Shown piece by piece: positions 18,503 to 26,952 of a stretch of 61,505 nucleotides of DNA. This stretch comes from Solidesulfovibrio aerotolerans (lineage in GTDB: Bacteria > Desulfobacterota > Desulfovibrionia > Desulfovibrionales > Desulfovibrionaceae): contig NZ_WVUD01000026.1 in the NCBI RefSeq assembly GCF_009856865.1, positions 1 through 61,505 of the forward strand. Reading direction: 5' to 3'. The translations under genes and the position numbers were made by a program. Position 1 is the stretch's first letter. Every line of letters starts with the position of its first letter. The notes beneath the pieces are model-generated. The model saw only the letters and a list, made by a program, of their open reading frames with translations, was not told the origin of the DNA and searched no databases.

Positions 18503-20569
18503 TCAGCCCATCTCCAACAGACGCTGGCGCAAGCGCGCCACCTGGTCGCGAACCTGGGCCGCTTTCTCAAATTCCAGGGCCTTGGCCGCCTCGCGCATAT
18601 CCCGCTCCAGCATCCTGATTTTCTTTTCCAGACCCTTTTTGGACAGGCCGCCGTAGGCTTCGGCCTCTTCCTGCACCATGCTCCCGGCGCTCGGACTGCC
18701 GCCGCCCAGATTGTAGCCGCCACCGCCAACGCTTAAGGACGCGTAGGATGTCCCGGAAGAACCGCCCTGGCCGTACAGGCTGTCGAGAACGCTGTCCATG
18801 GTCTTCACGATGGAGCGCGGCACGACGCCGGTTTCCAGGTTGGACGCTTCCTGTTTTTCCCGCCGCCGGGCGGTCTCGTCCATGGCCAAGCGCATGGAAT
18901 TGGTGATCTTGTCGGCGTAGAGGATGACCCGCCCGGCAACGTTGCGGGACGCCCGGCCAAAGGTCTGAATCAGCGAACGGACCGAACGCAGGAAGCCTTC
19001 CTTGTCCGCGTCCAGGATGGCCACCAGGGACACTTCCGGGATATCGAGCCCTTCGCGCAACAGGTTGATGCCGACCAGCACGGCGAACTCGCCCTGGCGC
19101 AGGGCCTTAATAATGGCCACGCGCTCCAGGGTGTCGATGTCGGAGTGCAGATAGCGGGCGGTGACGCCCATAGAGTTAAAGTATTCGTTTAACTCTTCGG
19201 CCATGCGTTTGGTCAAGGTGGTCACCAGCACCCGCTCGCCGGCCTCCATACGCACCCGGCATTCGGCCATGAGATCGTCCATCTGCCCCGTGGTGGGCCG
19301 CACTTCAACGATGGGATCGAGCAGGCCCGTGGGCCGGATGATCTGCTCCACCACCACGCCCTCGCTGCGGTTGATCTCCCAGTCGCCGGGCGTGGCCGAG
19401 ACATAGACGGCCTGGCCGATGCGGCCGAGAAATTCTTCGAAATTAAGCGGCCGGTTGTCCAGCGCCGAGGGCAGGCGGAAGCCGTAATCCACCAGCGTCT
19501 GCTTGCGCGACCGGTCGCCAGCGTACATGGCCCCGGTCTGGGACACGGTGATGTGGGATTCGTCCACAAAGAGGATAAAATCCTTGGGAAAGTAATCAAG
19601 CAGCGTGTACGGCGGATCACCGGCCTGCCGGCCGTCGAGGTGGCGGGAATAGTTCTCGATGCCGTTGCAGTAGCCAAGCTCCTCAATCATCTCAAGGTCT
19701 TGCAGCGTTCGCATCTCCAGACGCTGGGCCGAGAGCAGATCATTTGCCGCCCGCAGTTCCGTCAGGCGTAGGCGCAGTTCCTCGCGGATATCGGACACGG
19801 CGCGGTTGAGGTTGTCGCGGTCCGAGACATAGTGGCTGGCCGGAAAAATGATGGCCTTTTCCATGGTGCCCAACACTTCGCCGGTGAGCGGATCGGTCTC
19901 CAGGATGGCTTCCAACTCATCGCCGAAAAATTCCAGCCGCAGCGCCCGATCCCGGGCATAGGCCGGGATCAGCTCCACAACGTCGCCGCGCACCCGAAAA
20001 ACGCCCCGGTGGAAATCGTAGTCGTTGCGCTCGTACTGGATTTCCACCAGCCGCCCAAGCACCTTTTCCATGCCGGTCGTTTCGCCAACCGTCAGCGTCA
20101 GCACCATGCGCTCGTAGTAATCCCGCGACCCCAGGCCATAGATGCAGGACACCGAGGCCACGATGAGCACGTCTTTGCGGGTCAAGAGCGAATGAGTGGC
20201 GGCATGGCGCAGCTTGTCGATGTCGTCGTTGATGGAAGAGTCTTTCTCAATATAGGTGTCGGTGCGCGGCAGATAGGCTTCGGGCTGGTAGTAGTCGTAA
20301 TAGCTGACAAAATATTCCACGGCATTGTGGGGGAAAAGCCCCTTGAATTCGCTGTAGAGCTGGGCGGCCAGGGTCTTATTCGGGGCCATGATCAGGGCCG
20401 GGCGGTTGAGCCGGGCCACAACTTGCGCCATGGTAAAAGTTTTGCCCGTGCCCGTGGCCCCGAGCAGCACTTGGCTGGGCACGCCCTGGGACAGGTTTTG
20501 CGCCAATTCGTCGATGGCCCGGGGCTGGTCGCCGCACGGGAGGTATTCGGATTCAAGCTGGAAATGCAT
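18503..20569 (-). CDS. uvrB: UvrABC excision nuclease subunit B
   Basis: 688 residues, full length. Walker [15 protein letters not shown] is near residue 40, the beta-hairpin region follows ([21 protein letters not shown]), with the DEAD-like motif LFVDESH. The helicase C part has [18 protein letters not shown] and QTFGRASRN, and the C-terminal UVR motif ([24 protein letters not shown]) binds UvrC. It loads onto DNA damage during nucleotide excision repair. Downstream genes on the same strand (channel, two glycosyltransferases) are nearly contiguous, so they may share its promoter. Confidence 0.97.
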   Translation of the reverse strand: MHFQLESEYLPCGDQPRAIDELAQNLSQGVPSQVLLGATGTGKTFTMAQVVARLNRPALIMAPNKTLAAQLYSEFKGLFPHNAVEYFVSYYDYYQPEAYLPRTDTYIEKDSSINDDIDKLRHAATHSLLTRKDVLIVASVSCIYGLGSRDYYERMVLTLTVGETTGMEKVLGRLVEIQYERNDYDFHRGVFRVRGDVVELIPAYARDRALRLEFFGDELEAILETDPLTGEVLGTMEKAIIFPASHYVSDRDNLNRAVSDIREELRLRLTELRAANDLLSAQRLEMRTLQDLEMIEELGYCNGIENYSRHLDGRQAGDPPYTLLDYFPKDFILFVDESHITVSQTGAMYAGDRSRKQTLVDYGFRLPSALDNRPLNFEEFLGRIGQAVYVSATPGDWEINRSEGVVVEQIIRPTGLLDPIVEVRPTTGQMDDLMAECRVRMEAGERVLVTTLTKRMAEELNEYFNSMGVTARYLHSDIDTLERVAIIKALRQGEFAVLVGINLLREGLDIPEVSLVAILDADKEGFLRSVRSLIQTFGRASRNVAGRVILYADKITNSMRLAMDETARRREKQEASNLETGVVPRSIVKTMDSVLDSLYGQGGSSGTSYASLSVGGGGYNLGGGSPSAGSMVQEEAEAYGGLSKKGLEKKIRMLERDMREAAKALEFEKAAQVRDQVARLRQRLLEMG

Positions 20570-20685
20570 GGTGTTTTCTTTTACAATCCTTGGCGACCCA
20601 ATAAGAGCGAAAAAACCCCGTGGCGTCCGGGACGGCGGCCGCGCTGCCGGTCCGGGGACAGCCCATCCGAGTAAGGAGACGCCTC

Positions 20686-21171
20686 ATGGAGATCGACGTC
20701 GTACCGGCAGATTTCAATCTGCGCGTGGACCGGGCCTGGACCGTGTCCATGGTTATCAAAAGCTTCAAAGGCCGCAAGGACGTCAACGTCCATCTGTTCC
20801 GCCCCGAATGGGCCCCGGAAGAGGCCGAAATCTATGACTGGGACGTGCTGGTCGGCGACCCCGTCGAGCCGGATCTGCCGGTGAGCTACGAGAGCAGCCG
20901 CCGCATCCTGCTGGAGGCCTTCACCGAGGAGGAGCGCGACGCCCTCATTGAGTATATCAAGACCCGCTACCAGGACAAGGTGTCGGAAGTGCATGCCTGT
21001 GCGCTCAATATCCCGGTACCGCTCGGTTTGACCGCTCTTTCCGAGCTGGCCGAGGGCAAGGATATCGGATTTATCCATTTCAACAAGATTCCCAATTACA
21101 CCCTGCCCTTCCCGGTGCGCGGCTACTACGATCTGAGCCAGCACAAACCCATCATCGAGGGCCTGGATTAG
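20686..21171 (+). CDS. Conserved hypothetical protein, 161 aa
   Basis: Begins MEIDVVPADFNLRVDRAWTV after AAGGAGACGCCTC. It has no signal peptide or membrane segment. It is acidic with mixed alpha/beta character and carries a long basic-acidic helix (FTEEERDALIEYIKTRYQDK). No family could be named with confidence; it reads like a conserved desulfovibrio protein. It is divergent from uvrB and has its own terminator. Confidence 0.7.
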   Translation: MEIDVVPADFNLRVDRAWTVSMVIKSFKGRKDVNVHLFRPEWAPEEAEIYDWDVLVGDPVEPDLPVSYESSRRILLEAFTEEERDALIEYIKTRYQDKVSEVHACALNIPVPLGLTALSELAEGKDIGFIHFNKIPNYTLPFPVRGYYDLSQHKPIIEGLD

Positions 21172-21201
21172 TTTTTTCAGGCCGTCCTTTCTGTCGTAAC
21201 C

Positions 21202-21228
21202 GGGGCTGCTGCTGCAGCGGCCCCTTTT
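21202..21228 (+). terminator. Terminator after the 161-aa hypothetical gene
   Basis: GGGGCTGCTGC pairs with GCAGCGGCCCC (one G-U pair), followed by TTTT. Confidence 0.6.
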
Positions 21229-21239
21229 GGGAGTTGTGC

Positions 21240-21824
21240 ATGCAAAGTGTGTGTGTTTTTTGCGGTTCTTCGTCCGGGACCGATCCGGCCTATGTCGATG
21301 CAGCCACGGCGCTTGGGCAGTTGCTGGCGGCCCAGGGCCTGACCCTGGTCTATGGCGGGGCCTGCGTCGGGCTTATGGGTGCCGTGGCCGACGCGGTGCT
21401 TGCCGCCGGCGGCAAGGCCATTGGCGTTTTACCGGATTTTTTGCGCCGCAAAGAACTGGCCCATCCTCGGCTGACCGAGCTGCATGTGGTCTCGTCGATG
21501 CACGAACGCAAGGCGCGCATGGCCGAGCTGTCCGACGGCTTCATCGCCATGCCCGGCGGCATGGGCACCTTGGATGAATTCTGCGAAATCATCACCTGGG
21601 CCCAGCTTGGGCTGCACGAGAAGCCTTGCGGCCTGCTCAACGTCCAGGAATACTACACCCCGCTGCTCCAGTTCGTGGACCGCATGGCTGACGAAGGATT
21701 TTTGAAGGAAAAGCAGAAGGGGCTGGTGCTGTCGTCAGACACGCCCGAGGGCTTGCTGGCAGCAATGCGGGCCTTTGAGCCGATCCGGGTGCAAAAGTGG
21801 GTGGACAGTCGGGACAAAGCGTAA
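21240..21824 (+). CDS. LOG-family (TIGR00730) nucleotide 5'-monophosphate phosphoribohydrolase
   Basis: 194 residues from ATG 21240 (GGGAG seven bases upstream; an in-frame GTG lies two codons before). A Rossmann fold starts VCVFCGSSSG; the family motif PGGMGTLDE is near residue 110 and is preceded by ERKARMAELSDGFIAM. LOG proteins cleave the N-glycosidic bond of AMP or cytokinin ribotides; the bacterial physiological substrate is usually unknown. A degenerate copy of its C-terminal end lies about 400 bases downstream. Confidence 0.9.
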   Translation: MQSVCVFCGSSSGTDPAYVDAATALGQLLAAQGLTLVYGGACVGLMGAVADAVLAAGGKAIGVLPDFLRRKELAHPRLTELHVVSSMHERKARMAELSDGFIAMPGGMGTLDEFCEIITWAQLGLHEKPCGLLNVQEYYTPLLQFVDRMADEGFLKEKQKGLVLSSDTPEGLLAAMRAFEPIRVQKWVDSRDKA

Positions 21825-21891
21825 AGTGTAAGGCGTCCGGTTGGCCCTGCGTTGCTGGCTTTTTAAGACGCTCGCCAAGGACTGGGATAGC

Positions 21892-22086
21892 ATGACCAAC
21901 GATCCGCAACACCAGCAGCCGCCGCAGCAGCGCCGCTCCACCCAAAATGATTTTACCGGCCTGGCTGCGTACGCCAGCCCGGAGGAAGAGTTGCGTTATT
22001 TCAAGGAAGAGTACGTGCGGTTGAAGGCGATTATTGCGTTGCAGAAGCAAAAGATACGAAAGTTGGTGGGGGAGAAGCGGGGGTAG
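21892..22086 (+). CDS. Small coiled-coil protein, 64 aa
   Basis: The N-terminus is glutamine- and proline-rich (DPQHQQPPQQRR). The second half is a charged helix with heptad-like leucines and isoleucines (EEELRYFKEEYVRLKAII), ending in lysines. It starts at ATG 21892, 67 bases after the LOG gene, and no strong SD is visible. SlyX-like size and shape are noted, but no motif proves membership. Function unknown. Confidence 0.6.
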   Translation: MTNDPQHQQPPQQRRSTQNDFTGLAAYASPEEELRYFKEEYVRLKAIIALQKQKIRKLVGEKRG

Positions 22087-22219
22087 CGGGGATATGAATA
22101 TTTTTCACTGTCTGTAACAGTGGAGTGATAATTAATGTCCTTGCCCGGTGTAACGGGGACACTGTAGGAAATCTGCGCGAATAACGCCTAGATGCAGGGC
22201 TACGAGGGTAGTACCACAT

Positions 22220-22362
22220 CTATCCTACTTCCAGGTTCATGGGACGCATGACCGGCGAAGGAGTTCTCAAGCAAAAGTAGAAGGGGTTGGTACTGGTGGC
22301 GAAAACGCCCGAAGATTTGCTTGCTTTCAGCCATAAAGGGCTTCGAGCAAATTCGGGCATAA
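22220..22362 (+). pseudogene. Degenerate 3' fragment of a LOG-family gene
   Basis: Read in frame from about 22238, it gives FMGRMTGEGVLKQK-stop-KGLVL followed by TPEDLLAF. The intact LOG protein upstream has FVDRMADEGFLKEKQKGLVL and TPEGLLAA. The match covers some 40 codons and contains an in-frame TAG at 22278-22280. No start or upstream half is present. The rest of the 350-base gap holds only small hairpins (for example CACTGT/ACAGTG near 22107-22124). Confidence 0.75.
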
Positions 22363-22436
22363 AAAATTTATTTACAAATATATCTTGATATTTTTTCACG
22401 ATAGTGTACTCTATATAAAAAAATGAGAGGCACGTC

Positions 22437-23111
22437 ATGAACATGGCCGTTTTAGACATTATTATTATCATATGCACATCATTCATTGCCTTTGCATACA
22501 AGAAAAACGTAATATCAGATATGCTATCTACCGTGATCAGCCATGAATACGTAGATGCGTTTCTTACCGCCACCCTTTTCGTGATAGTCTTTCGAGCAAT
22601 TATATACTTATATGATAATTGCTTGTTCAAATTTTTCCACAAAGATCGCTGGATCGGGGGCGATTGGGTTTATTTTCTACGAAACGAAGACGAATCCATC
22701 GAATTGTATGGAGTTTTCAATGTAAAACAAGGTATTAGTGGTGTTTCTATTACCAATGGCAAAGTATGGTACTGTTGCGATAGCCCAACTGAGGCCACCT
22801 CTCGAGGGGTATGGGATTCTGTCATAGCTGATATTTCAAATAATGACTTCAATTTTGTTTTTAGCCACCGCACTCTTAATAAAATCAAAGATGGTGTTAG
22901 AGGCGTCATCAAGGACAATGATAATATCCTTGGATTTGCTGAATTAAAAATTTCTCGAACAAAATCATCTGTAGACATGTCAGGGCCATACTATGACTTA
23001 CGAGAGATGGCTGGCAGCAAGGGTGTTATCTGGGCAAAACATGTTAATACCAAGAACGACGAGGACAAACTCAAACTTGCCTTAGAATACGCTAACGCTA
23101 TGAAGGAGTAA
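22437..23111 (+). CDS. AT-rich orphan membrane protein: two N-terminal TM helices plus soluble domain
   Basis: 224 residues in DNA much richer in A+T than its surroundings, with AAA/ATT-type codons, indicating horizontal origin. Hydrophobic segments lie at about 4-21 (AVLDIIIIICTSFIAFAY) and 38-58 (YVDAFLTATLFVIVF...). The remaining 150 residues are soluble and rich in predicted strands (DWVYFLRNEDESIELYGVF; VSITNGKVWYCCDS; FNFVFSHR; GFAELKISR). GAGAGGCACGTC precedes ATG. The layout recalls 2TM/beta-rich effectors of cyclic-nucleotide defence systems such as Cap15, but no nucleotide cyclase gene is adjacent and no motif proves it. Confidence 0.65.
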   Translation: MNMAVLDIIIIICTSFIAFAYKKNVISDMLSTVISHEYVDAFLTATLFVIVFRAIIYLYDNCLFKFFHKDRWIGGDWVYFLRNEDESIELYGVFNVKQGISGVSITNGKVWYCCDSPTEATSRGVWDSVIADISNNDFNFVFSHRTLNKIKDGVRGVIKDNDNILGFAELKISRTKSSVDMSGPYYDLREMAGSKGVIWAKHVNTKNDEDKLKLALEYANAMKE

Positions 23112-23164
23112 TCATCTTGACGTTAGACACCTCCCCGAAAAAGGGGGTAGGCAAGTAACCATTA

Positions 23165-23293
23165 GGAATTATTCAGAACATCATCGACTTTCATGGCGAT
23201 ACACTTCAAGAAGCCCAAGCCGCTTTCATTGAGGCCGTTGACGACTACCTCGACCTCTGCGCCAAGACCAACATTACACCAGCCCTCCCCTAA
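23165..23293 (+). pseudogene. HicB-family antitoxin, 5'-truncated remnant
   Basis: Frame 23171-23293 encodes IIQNIIDFHGDTLQEAQAAF followed by IEAVDDYLDLCAK, then a TAA. This is the core of HicB antitoxins (F-G-D-T/S-x-x-E-x-x-x-A-F-x-x-A-V-D-D-Y-L). The usual N-terminal segment is absent, and no hicA toxin gene or DNA-binding tail is present. The stop overlaps the convergent aat stop. It is a relic of a toxin-antitoxin cassette. Confidence 0.75.
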
Positions 23294-23994
23294 TTCGCGG
23301 CTGGCTCCGCCGCATCCAACTCCCACGCCCCCACTTCCCCCTCTTCCTCCCGCGCCACTTCCAGCCTTTTCAAAAACTCGTTGCGCGTCACCTCCACCGC
23401 CCCGAAGCGGCACAGATGCCCGGTGGTCTGCTGGCAGTCGATGAAGTGGAAACCCTGCGCATCCAGATGCCGCGCCAGGGTCACAAACGCCACTTTCGAG
23501 GCGTCCGTGACCCTATGAAACATCGATTCGCCAAAAAACGCCTTGCCAATGGCCACGCCATACGCGCCGCCCACAAGCTTGCCGTCCTGCCAGGCTTCAA
23601 CACTGTGGGCATAGCCGGCCACATGCAACCGTTCGTACGCCTCGGCCATCTCCGGCACGATCCAGGTGCCATTGTCCGAGGCGCGCTGCATACCGGCACA
23701 ACCGGCAATGACGCCGCCAAAATCCGCGTCCAGCGTCACCCGAAATTTGCCCGAACGCAAGGTGCGCTCCAAACGCCGCGACACCCGCACATGTCCGGGA
23801 ATAAGAATGGGGCGAGGGTCCGGCGACCACCAGAGAATAGGACTCTCGGCATCATACCACGGGAAAATACCCCGGCGATAGGCCGCCAGCAGCCGCTCCA
23901 GACTCAAATCGCCGCCAACGGCCAGCAAGCCCCCAGGCTCGGCCAAATGGGGACTCGGGAACACCGGTTCGTCAATAAGGGCAAAAACAGGCAT
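23290..23994 (-). CDS. aat: Leucyl/phenylalanyl-tRNA-protein transferase
   Basis: 234 residues from ATG 23994, preceded by GGAGAGGC; the open frame upstream lacks a good SD and family similarity. Family landmarks are GGLLAVGGDLSLERLLAAYRRGIFPWY and WWSPDPRP, then GTWIVPEMAEAY and GGAYGVAIGKAFFGESMF. It adds Leu or Phe to proteins with N-terminal Arg/Lys, making them ClpS-ClpAP substrates in the N-degron pathway. It is monocistronic here, with a 223-base gap to the next gene that holds nothing I can identify. Confidence 0.95.
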   Translation of the reverse strand: MPVFALIDEPVFPSPHLAEPGGLLAVGGDLSLERLLAAYRRGIFPWYDAESPILWWSPDPRPILIPGHVRVSRRLERTLRSGKFRVTLDADFGGVIAGCAGMQRASDNGTWIVPEMAEAYERLHVAGYAHSVEAWQDGKLVGGAYGVAIGKAFFGESMFHRVTDASKVAFVTLARHLDAQGFHFIDCQQTTGHLCRFGAVEVTRNEFLKRLEVAREEEGEVGAWELDAAEPAAN

Positions 23995-24217
23995 GCCTCT
24001 CCATAAGCCGCCACCCGCCCCGGGGCAAGGCCGGCAGTGAGCGCGAAACAGTCTCAGACGGCCGGCAAAACAGAAGGCCACCTGGACAATCGGCCTGTTC
24101 CCGCCGACCGTCCAGATGGCCCATCAGTATCGTGGCACCTGACTGCGGACGACTGACGCCCGGCTCGTCTTGCGTTCAGGAATTGCCGTTGGGGTTTGCC
24201 CCGAAGCAACACCCTTA

Positions 24218-24448
24218 CTAACTCACCCAGGCCGCAAGATCCTTTTTCGACGGCATTCCGCCAGCAGCCTTGACCACGCCGTCGATGACCAGCCCGGGGG
24301 TCGTGAAAACACCCAGCATGGCGATCTGCTGCAAATCCGTCACCTTCTCCACAACGGCGTCAACGCCCTTTTCAGCCACAACTTCCTTGACCAGCTTTTC
24401 CAGCTCGTTGCACTTGGCGCAGCCCGTGCCGAGCACCTGAATCAACAT
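24218..24448 (-). CDS. Thioredoxin-like small redox protein (CXXC)
   Basis: 76 residues: MLIQVLGTGCAKCNELEKLV, then a thioredoxin fold ending VIDGVVKAAGGMPSKKDLAAW. The Cys10-Cys13 pair is in GCAKC, as in the redox-active disulfide protein 2 family (TIGR00412), often encoded beside ArsR repressors and permeases. GGGAGGAGC lies upstream. It follows the CMD gene by 21 bases, so the two are probably cotranscribed. Likely role: thiol-disulfide exchange in handling a metalloid or oxyanion. Confidence 0.88.
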   Translation of the reverse strand: MLIQVLGTGCAKCNELEKLVKEVVAEKGVDAVVEKVTDLQQIAMLGVFTTPGLVIDGVVKAAGGMPSKKDLAAWVS

Positions 24449-24469
24449 ATCGCTCGCTCCTCCCGGCCG

Positions 24470-24793
24470 CTATTTCTTGCAGCCGCAATCGATTTTCCCG
24501 GCTATGATATCAGCCACATCGCCCAGGACGTCATGGGTCCAGCAGTCGTCGGCTCCGGCCGCCTCGCGCATGACCAGGGCCAAGATGTAGGCCAACTCTT
24601 GCAACGTCGCCCCGGCATCCAGGGCACCCTTAAAATGCTTGAGTACGCACGGCTTGGACCGGGCCTTCACCGACACGGCAAAGCAAATGTACTGGTAGGT
24701 CTTTTCATCGATAAGACGTTTCTCGGCGTACAGCGCGTCCATCTCATCCAGCTTCGTCGCAAATTCCGGGAACAATTGGGCTAAAAATCGCAT
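24470..24793 (-). CDS. Carboxymuconolactone decarboxylase/AhpD-like protein
   Basis: 107 residues of all-helical CMD type: KTYQYICFAVSVKARSKPCV then LKHFKGALDAGATLQELAYI. AhpD enzymes use a CXXC; here the first cysteine position is Ser (SKPC), leaving one cysteine and the following His. Two cysteines at the end (DCGCKK) could supply a thiol. RBS CAAGGAGGCTTCA. Pairing with the thioredoxin-like gene suggests a peroxidase or reductase-like thiol system, but the substrate is unknown. Confidence 0.82.
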   Translation of the reverse strand: MRFLAQLFPEFATKLDEMDALYAEKRLIDEKTYQYICFAVSVKARSKPCVLKHFKGALDAGATLQELAYILALVMREAAGADDCWTHDVLGDVADIIAGKIDCGCKK

Positions 24794-25074
24794 TGAAGCC
24801 TCCTTGCATACTCGCGTTGAAGAGGAGCCCGCACAGGCAGGATGCCAGGACCGACATTGCCGCGCCCGTGTCGCGCGGCCAAAATATTTGCTATTTGGTC
24901 AAAAAGGAAAATATACGGGATCAGTTCCTTTGGCAAGGGGGGACGCAGACATCGAGCCTGGTGGGCCCGTAGGCACCGAGGAAGGTGGCACTCTGTTGAC
25001 CGCCAGAACACACAGGAAAGCCGGCGGTCTGGGAATCCCCCGGCCGCCGGCAACAGAAATTGATTCGAGGGCTT

Positions 25075-25124
25075 CCCTTGCCTCCCAGGTGGGATTCCAA
25101 AGGGCTCAGCCCTTTGGCCGCCGG
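25075..25124 (-). repeat. Intergenic repeat module B, copy 1
   Basis: On the minus strand it reads CCGGCGGCCAAAGGG, a five-base loop, CCCTTTGGAATCCCACCTGG, then GAGGCAAGGG. It matches 58116-58168 almost base for base and contains a perfect CCAAAGGG/CCCTTTGG hairpin. It fills part of the 364-base gap between the MOT1 gene and the CMD gene; a piece resembling module A (CCGGCGGCCGGGGGATTC on the minus strand) lies at about 25033-25050. No gene was found in the gap. Confidence 0.75.
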
Positions 25125-25157
25125 AGGCCTCTTCCGCCTTTCCTCTTCTCTCACGCC

Positions 25158-26339
25158 TTACAGGCGAATCCACTTGCGGCGCAGGGCGTTATCCAGGATG
25201 ACCCCGACCACGAAGGCCACGCCCATGTGCCACATGGCAAAGCCGGCCACCACGATCATGGTGTAGAATTCCTCGCGCTTGTTGCCGATGTCGCGCACGG
25301 TGACGGCCAGTTCGGCCCCGGCCAGGAACAGGATGACGCCGAGGATGGCCGAGGGAAACATCTTGAATATGACGGCCACGGACTGGCTGAAAAAGAGTGC
25401 GATAATAATGACGATGGTCCCAAGGATCACCAAGGAACCGCCGGTGCGCGCTCCGAAGCGCACATGCCCGGCCATGCCGCCGGCCCCGTGGCACATGGGC
25501 ACGCCGCCAAAGAGCGGCGAAATCAGATTCATGATGCCTTGACTGATGCACATGGTGCGTTCGGTGACGGGCCGATCCGGGAAGAGTTCGTTATTTTCCG
25601 CCGCAATGGCCACCACGGCGTTGCCAAGGGTCAGCGGAATCTGGGGCAGGGTGAAAAGCAGCGTGCCGGTGACGATGTCGTCCCAGCGAACCTGATGCAG
25701 CCCGAATTCCGGCAGGCGAAACCCGATGCTGACCTGGGTCAGTTCGGTCCACAGGGCCGGGTTGGCAATCAATGCGGCCACGACGCCAATGAGCAGCAGC
25801 ACGAACATGGCCGGGATCTTGGGTCGCGACAGCAGCACAAAGGTGACGGTGAGGGCGAATCCGGCCAACACGGGCGAGCCGACCATACGGTGGATGCCCT
25901 CCACCACAAACGTCATGCCAAGGCCGAGCATGATGCCACGCACCACCGGCTTGGTGGCCAGCTTGGCCACGTGGTCGATGGTGCCGGTCAGACCGATGAT
26001 CAGCCAGAACAGCCCGGTGGTCAGACCCGAACCGAACAGGGCGGCAGGCGAGATGCCGCCGGCCACGGCTGCCGCGCCGATGGCCTTCATGGGCTGGATG
26101 GGCAGCGGCGTCTTGTAGAACAGTCCGGCAGCGATTTTGCAGGTGCCAAACATGAACAAAAGCCCGAGTGGATCGATGCCGAGAATGGTGATGTAGGCCA
26201 CGACAAAGGGAATGAGTGTGCCGATGTCGCCAAAGGCACCGGCCCATTCCATATGGTCGTAGCGGTTGCGGGTCTTTTCGCCGGGAAGGTGGTCGGCATC
26301 CGGGGACAACGCGTGGGTTTCGTTTGCGCCGTCTTGCAT
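25158..26339 (-). CDS. MOT1-type molybdate/sulfate permease
   Basis: 393 residues with about ten hydrophobic segments. The family signature PMCHGAGGMAGHVRFGARTGG-like region (first half near residue 290) and the early AGAFGDIGTLIPFVVAY mark the MOT1 branch of sulfate-permease-like transporters, which carry molybdate. Start ATG 26339 gives the usual short cytoplasmic N-terminus. A promoter-like TATAAAAT inside an inverted repeat lies upstream. Molybdate or tungstate uptake would serve the two aldehyde oxidoreductases and MoaC pathway in this window, but sulfate or another oxyanion is possible. Confidence 0.85.
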   Translation of the reverse strand: MQDGANETHALSPDADHLPGEKTRNRYDHMEWAGAFGDIGTLIPFVVAYITILGIDPLGLLFMFGTCKIAAGLFYKTPLPIQPMKAIGAAAVAGGISPAALFGSGLTTGLFWLIIGLTGTIDHVAKLATKPVVRGIMLGLGMTFVVEGIHRMVGSPVLAGFALTVTFVLLSRPKIPAMFVLLLIGVVAALIANPALWTELTQVSIGFRLPEFGLHQVRWDDIVTGTLLFTLPQIPLTLGNAVVAIAAENNELFPDRPVTERTMCISQGIMNLISPLFGGVPMCHGAGGMAGHVRFGARTGGSLVILGTIVIIIALFFSQSVAVIFKMFPSAILGVILFLAGAELAVTVRDIGNKREEFYTMIVVAGFAMWHMGVAFVVGVILDNALRRKWIRL

Positions 26340-26412
26340 GACTCTACTGCCTTGTTGCACGGTTGCGGACCGCCTGCTGCGACCGGGCGGCCGACACGAT
26401 ACGTCCAAACCT

Positions 26413-26442
26413 GTGACACGAATTTTATAAAACCCGTGTCAC
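26413..26442 (-). promoter_or_regulatory. Inverted repeat overlapping the MOT1 promoter (candidate ArsR operator)
   Basis: GTGACACG (26413-26420) and CGTGTCAC (26435-26442) are perfect inverted arms around an AT-rich centre that, on the minus strand, contains TATAAAAT. TTGCCT lies about 16 bases before it. A repressor bound here would block RNA polymerase. The ArsR gene directly upstream is the obvious candidate. Confidence 0.55.
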
Positions 26443-26448
26443 CAAGGC

Positions 26449-26490
26449 AAGAAAAAAAACGGCCGCCCGTCAGGAAATCTGTCGGCCGGT
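26449..26490 (-). terminator. Probable terminator at the end of arsR
   Basis: On the minus strand GGCCG and CGGCC arms around the arsR stop are followed by eight consecutive T. It would separate arsR from the MOT1 transcript. Confidence 0.5.
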
Positions 26491-26820
26491 CTGTTTGCGC
26501 AAGTCCTCAAGATACAAAAATTGTTCTTCGAGCTGTTGGTCGAAAAAACGGCCGACGCAGGCCAAAAACGACGAGACGCAGCGCATGCGCAAGGAATAAT
26601 AGACACTGGTGCCCCGGCGCTCATCCGTAACGATGCCGGCTTCTTTGAGCACACTTAAATGCTTGGAAATAGTGGAAATATCTGAGCCAACCAGTTCGCG
26701 CAACTCGCACACGCACTGCTCCCCCTGGCCAAGGGCTTCGACCATGAGCAGGCGGCTGGGGTGTCCCAGGGCTTTAAAGACTTTGGCCCGTTGGGCCAGC
26801 TCGGCAGACACGGGTGGCAT
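26470..26820 (-). CDS. ArsR-family metalloid-type transcriptional repressor
   Basis: 116 residues from ATG 26820 (TTGGAGCGCC upstream). The winged helix is VFKALGHPSRLLMVEALGQG then CELRELVGSDISTISKHLSV. CVC in GEQCVCEL matches the As(III)-binding CVC motif of classical ArsR; two further cysteines occur in LRMRCVSSFLACVG. The repressor leaves DNA when a metalloid binds. A matching operator-like inverted repeat lies between it and the permease gene. The true inducer is uncertain because the neighbour is a MOT1 permease, not an arsenite pump. Confidence 0.88.
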   Translation of the reverse strand: MPPVSAELAQRAKVFKALGHPSRLLMVEALGQGEQCVCELRELVGSDISTISKHLSVLKEAGIVTDERRGTSVYYSLRMRCVSSFLACVGRFFDQQLEEQFLYLEDLRKQTGRQIS

Positions 26821-26952
26821 GGCGCTCCAACAGCACGCCGCTGTGGCAGCGACGGGCACAACGCAAAAGTGGGACCAGGGGAGAACCACATTCCGTTTCC
26901 CGGTCCGGAAAATGGAAGCCCAGGCAATGGGAGCAAAGAAAAAGAGCAATGC

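Noticed and set aside
24804-26630. Long plus-strand open frame (about 600 codons) across the permease and ArsR region
   Set aside because: It is antisense to clearly recognisable MOT1 and ArsR genes, has His/Gly/Gln-rich low-information composition typical of GC-rich shadow frames, and has no family features.
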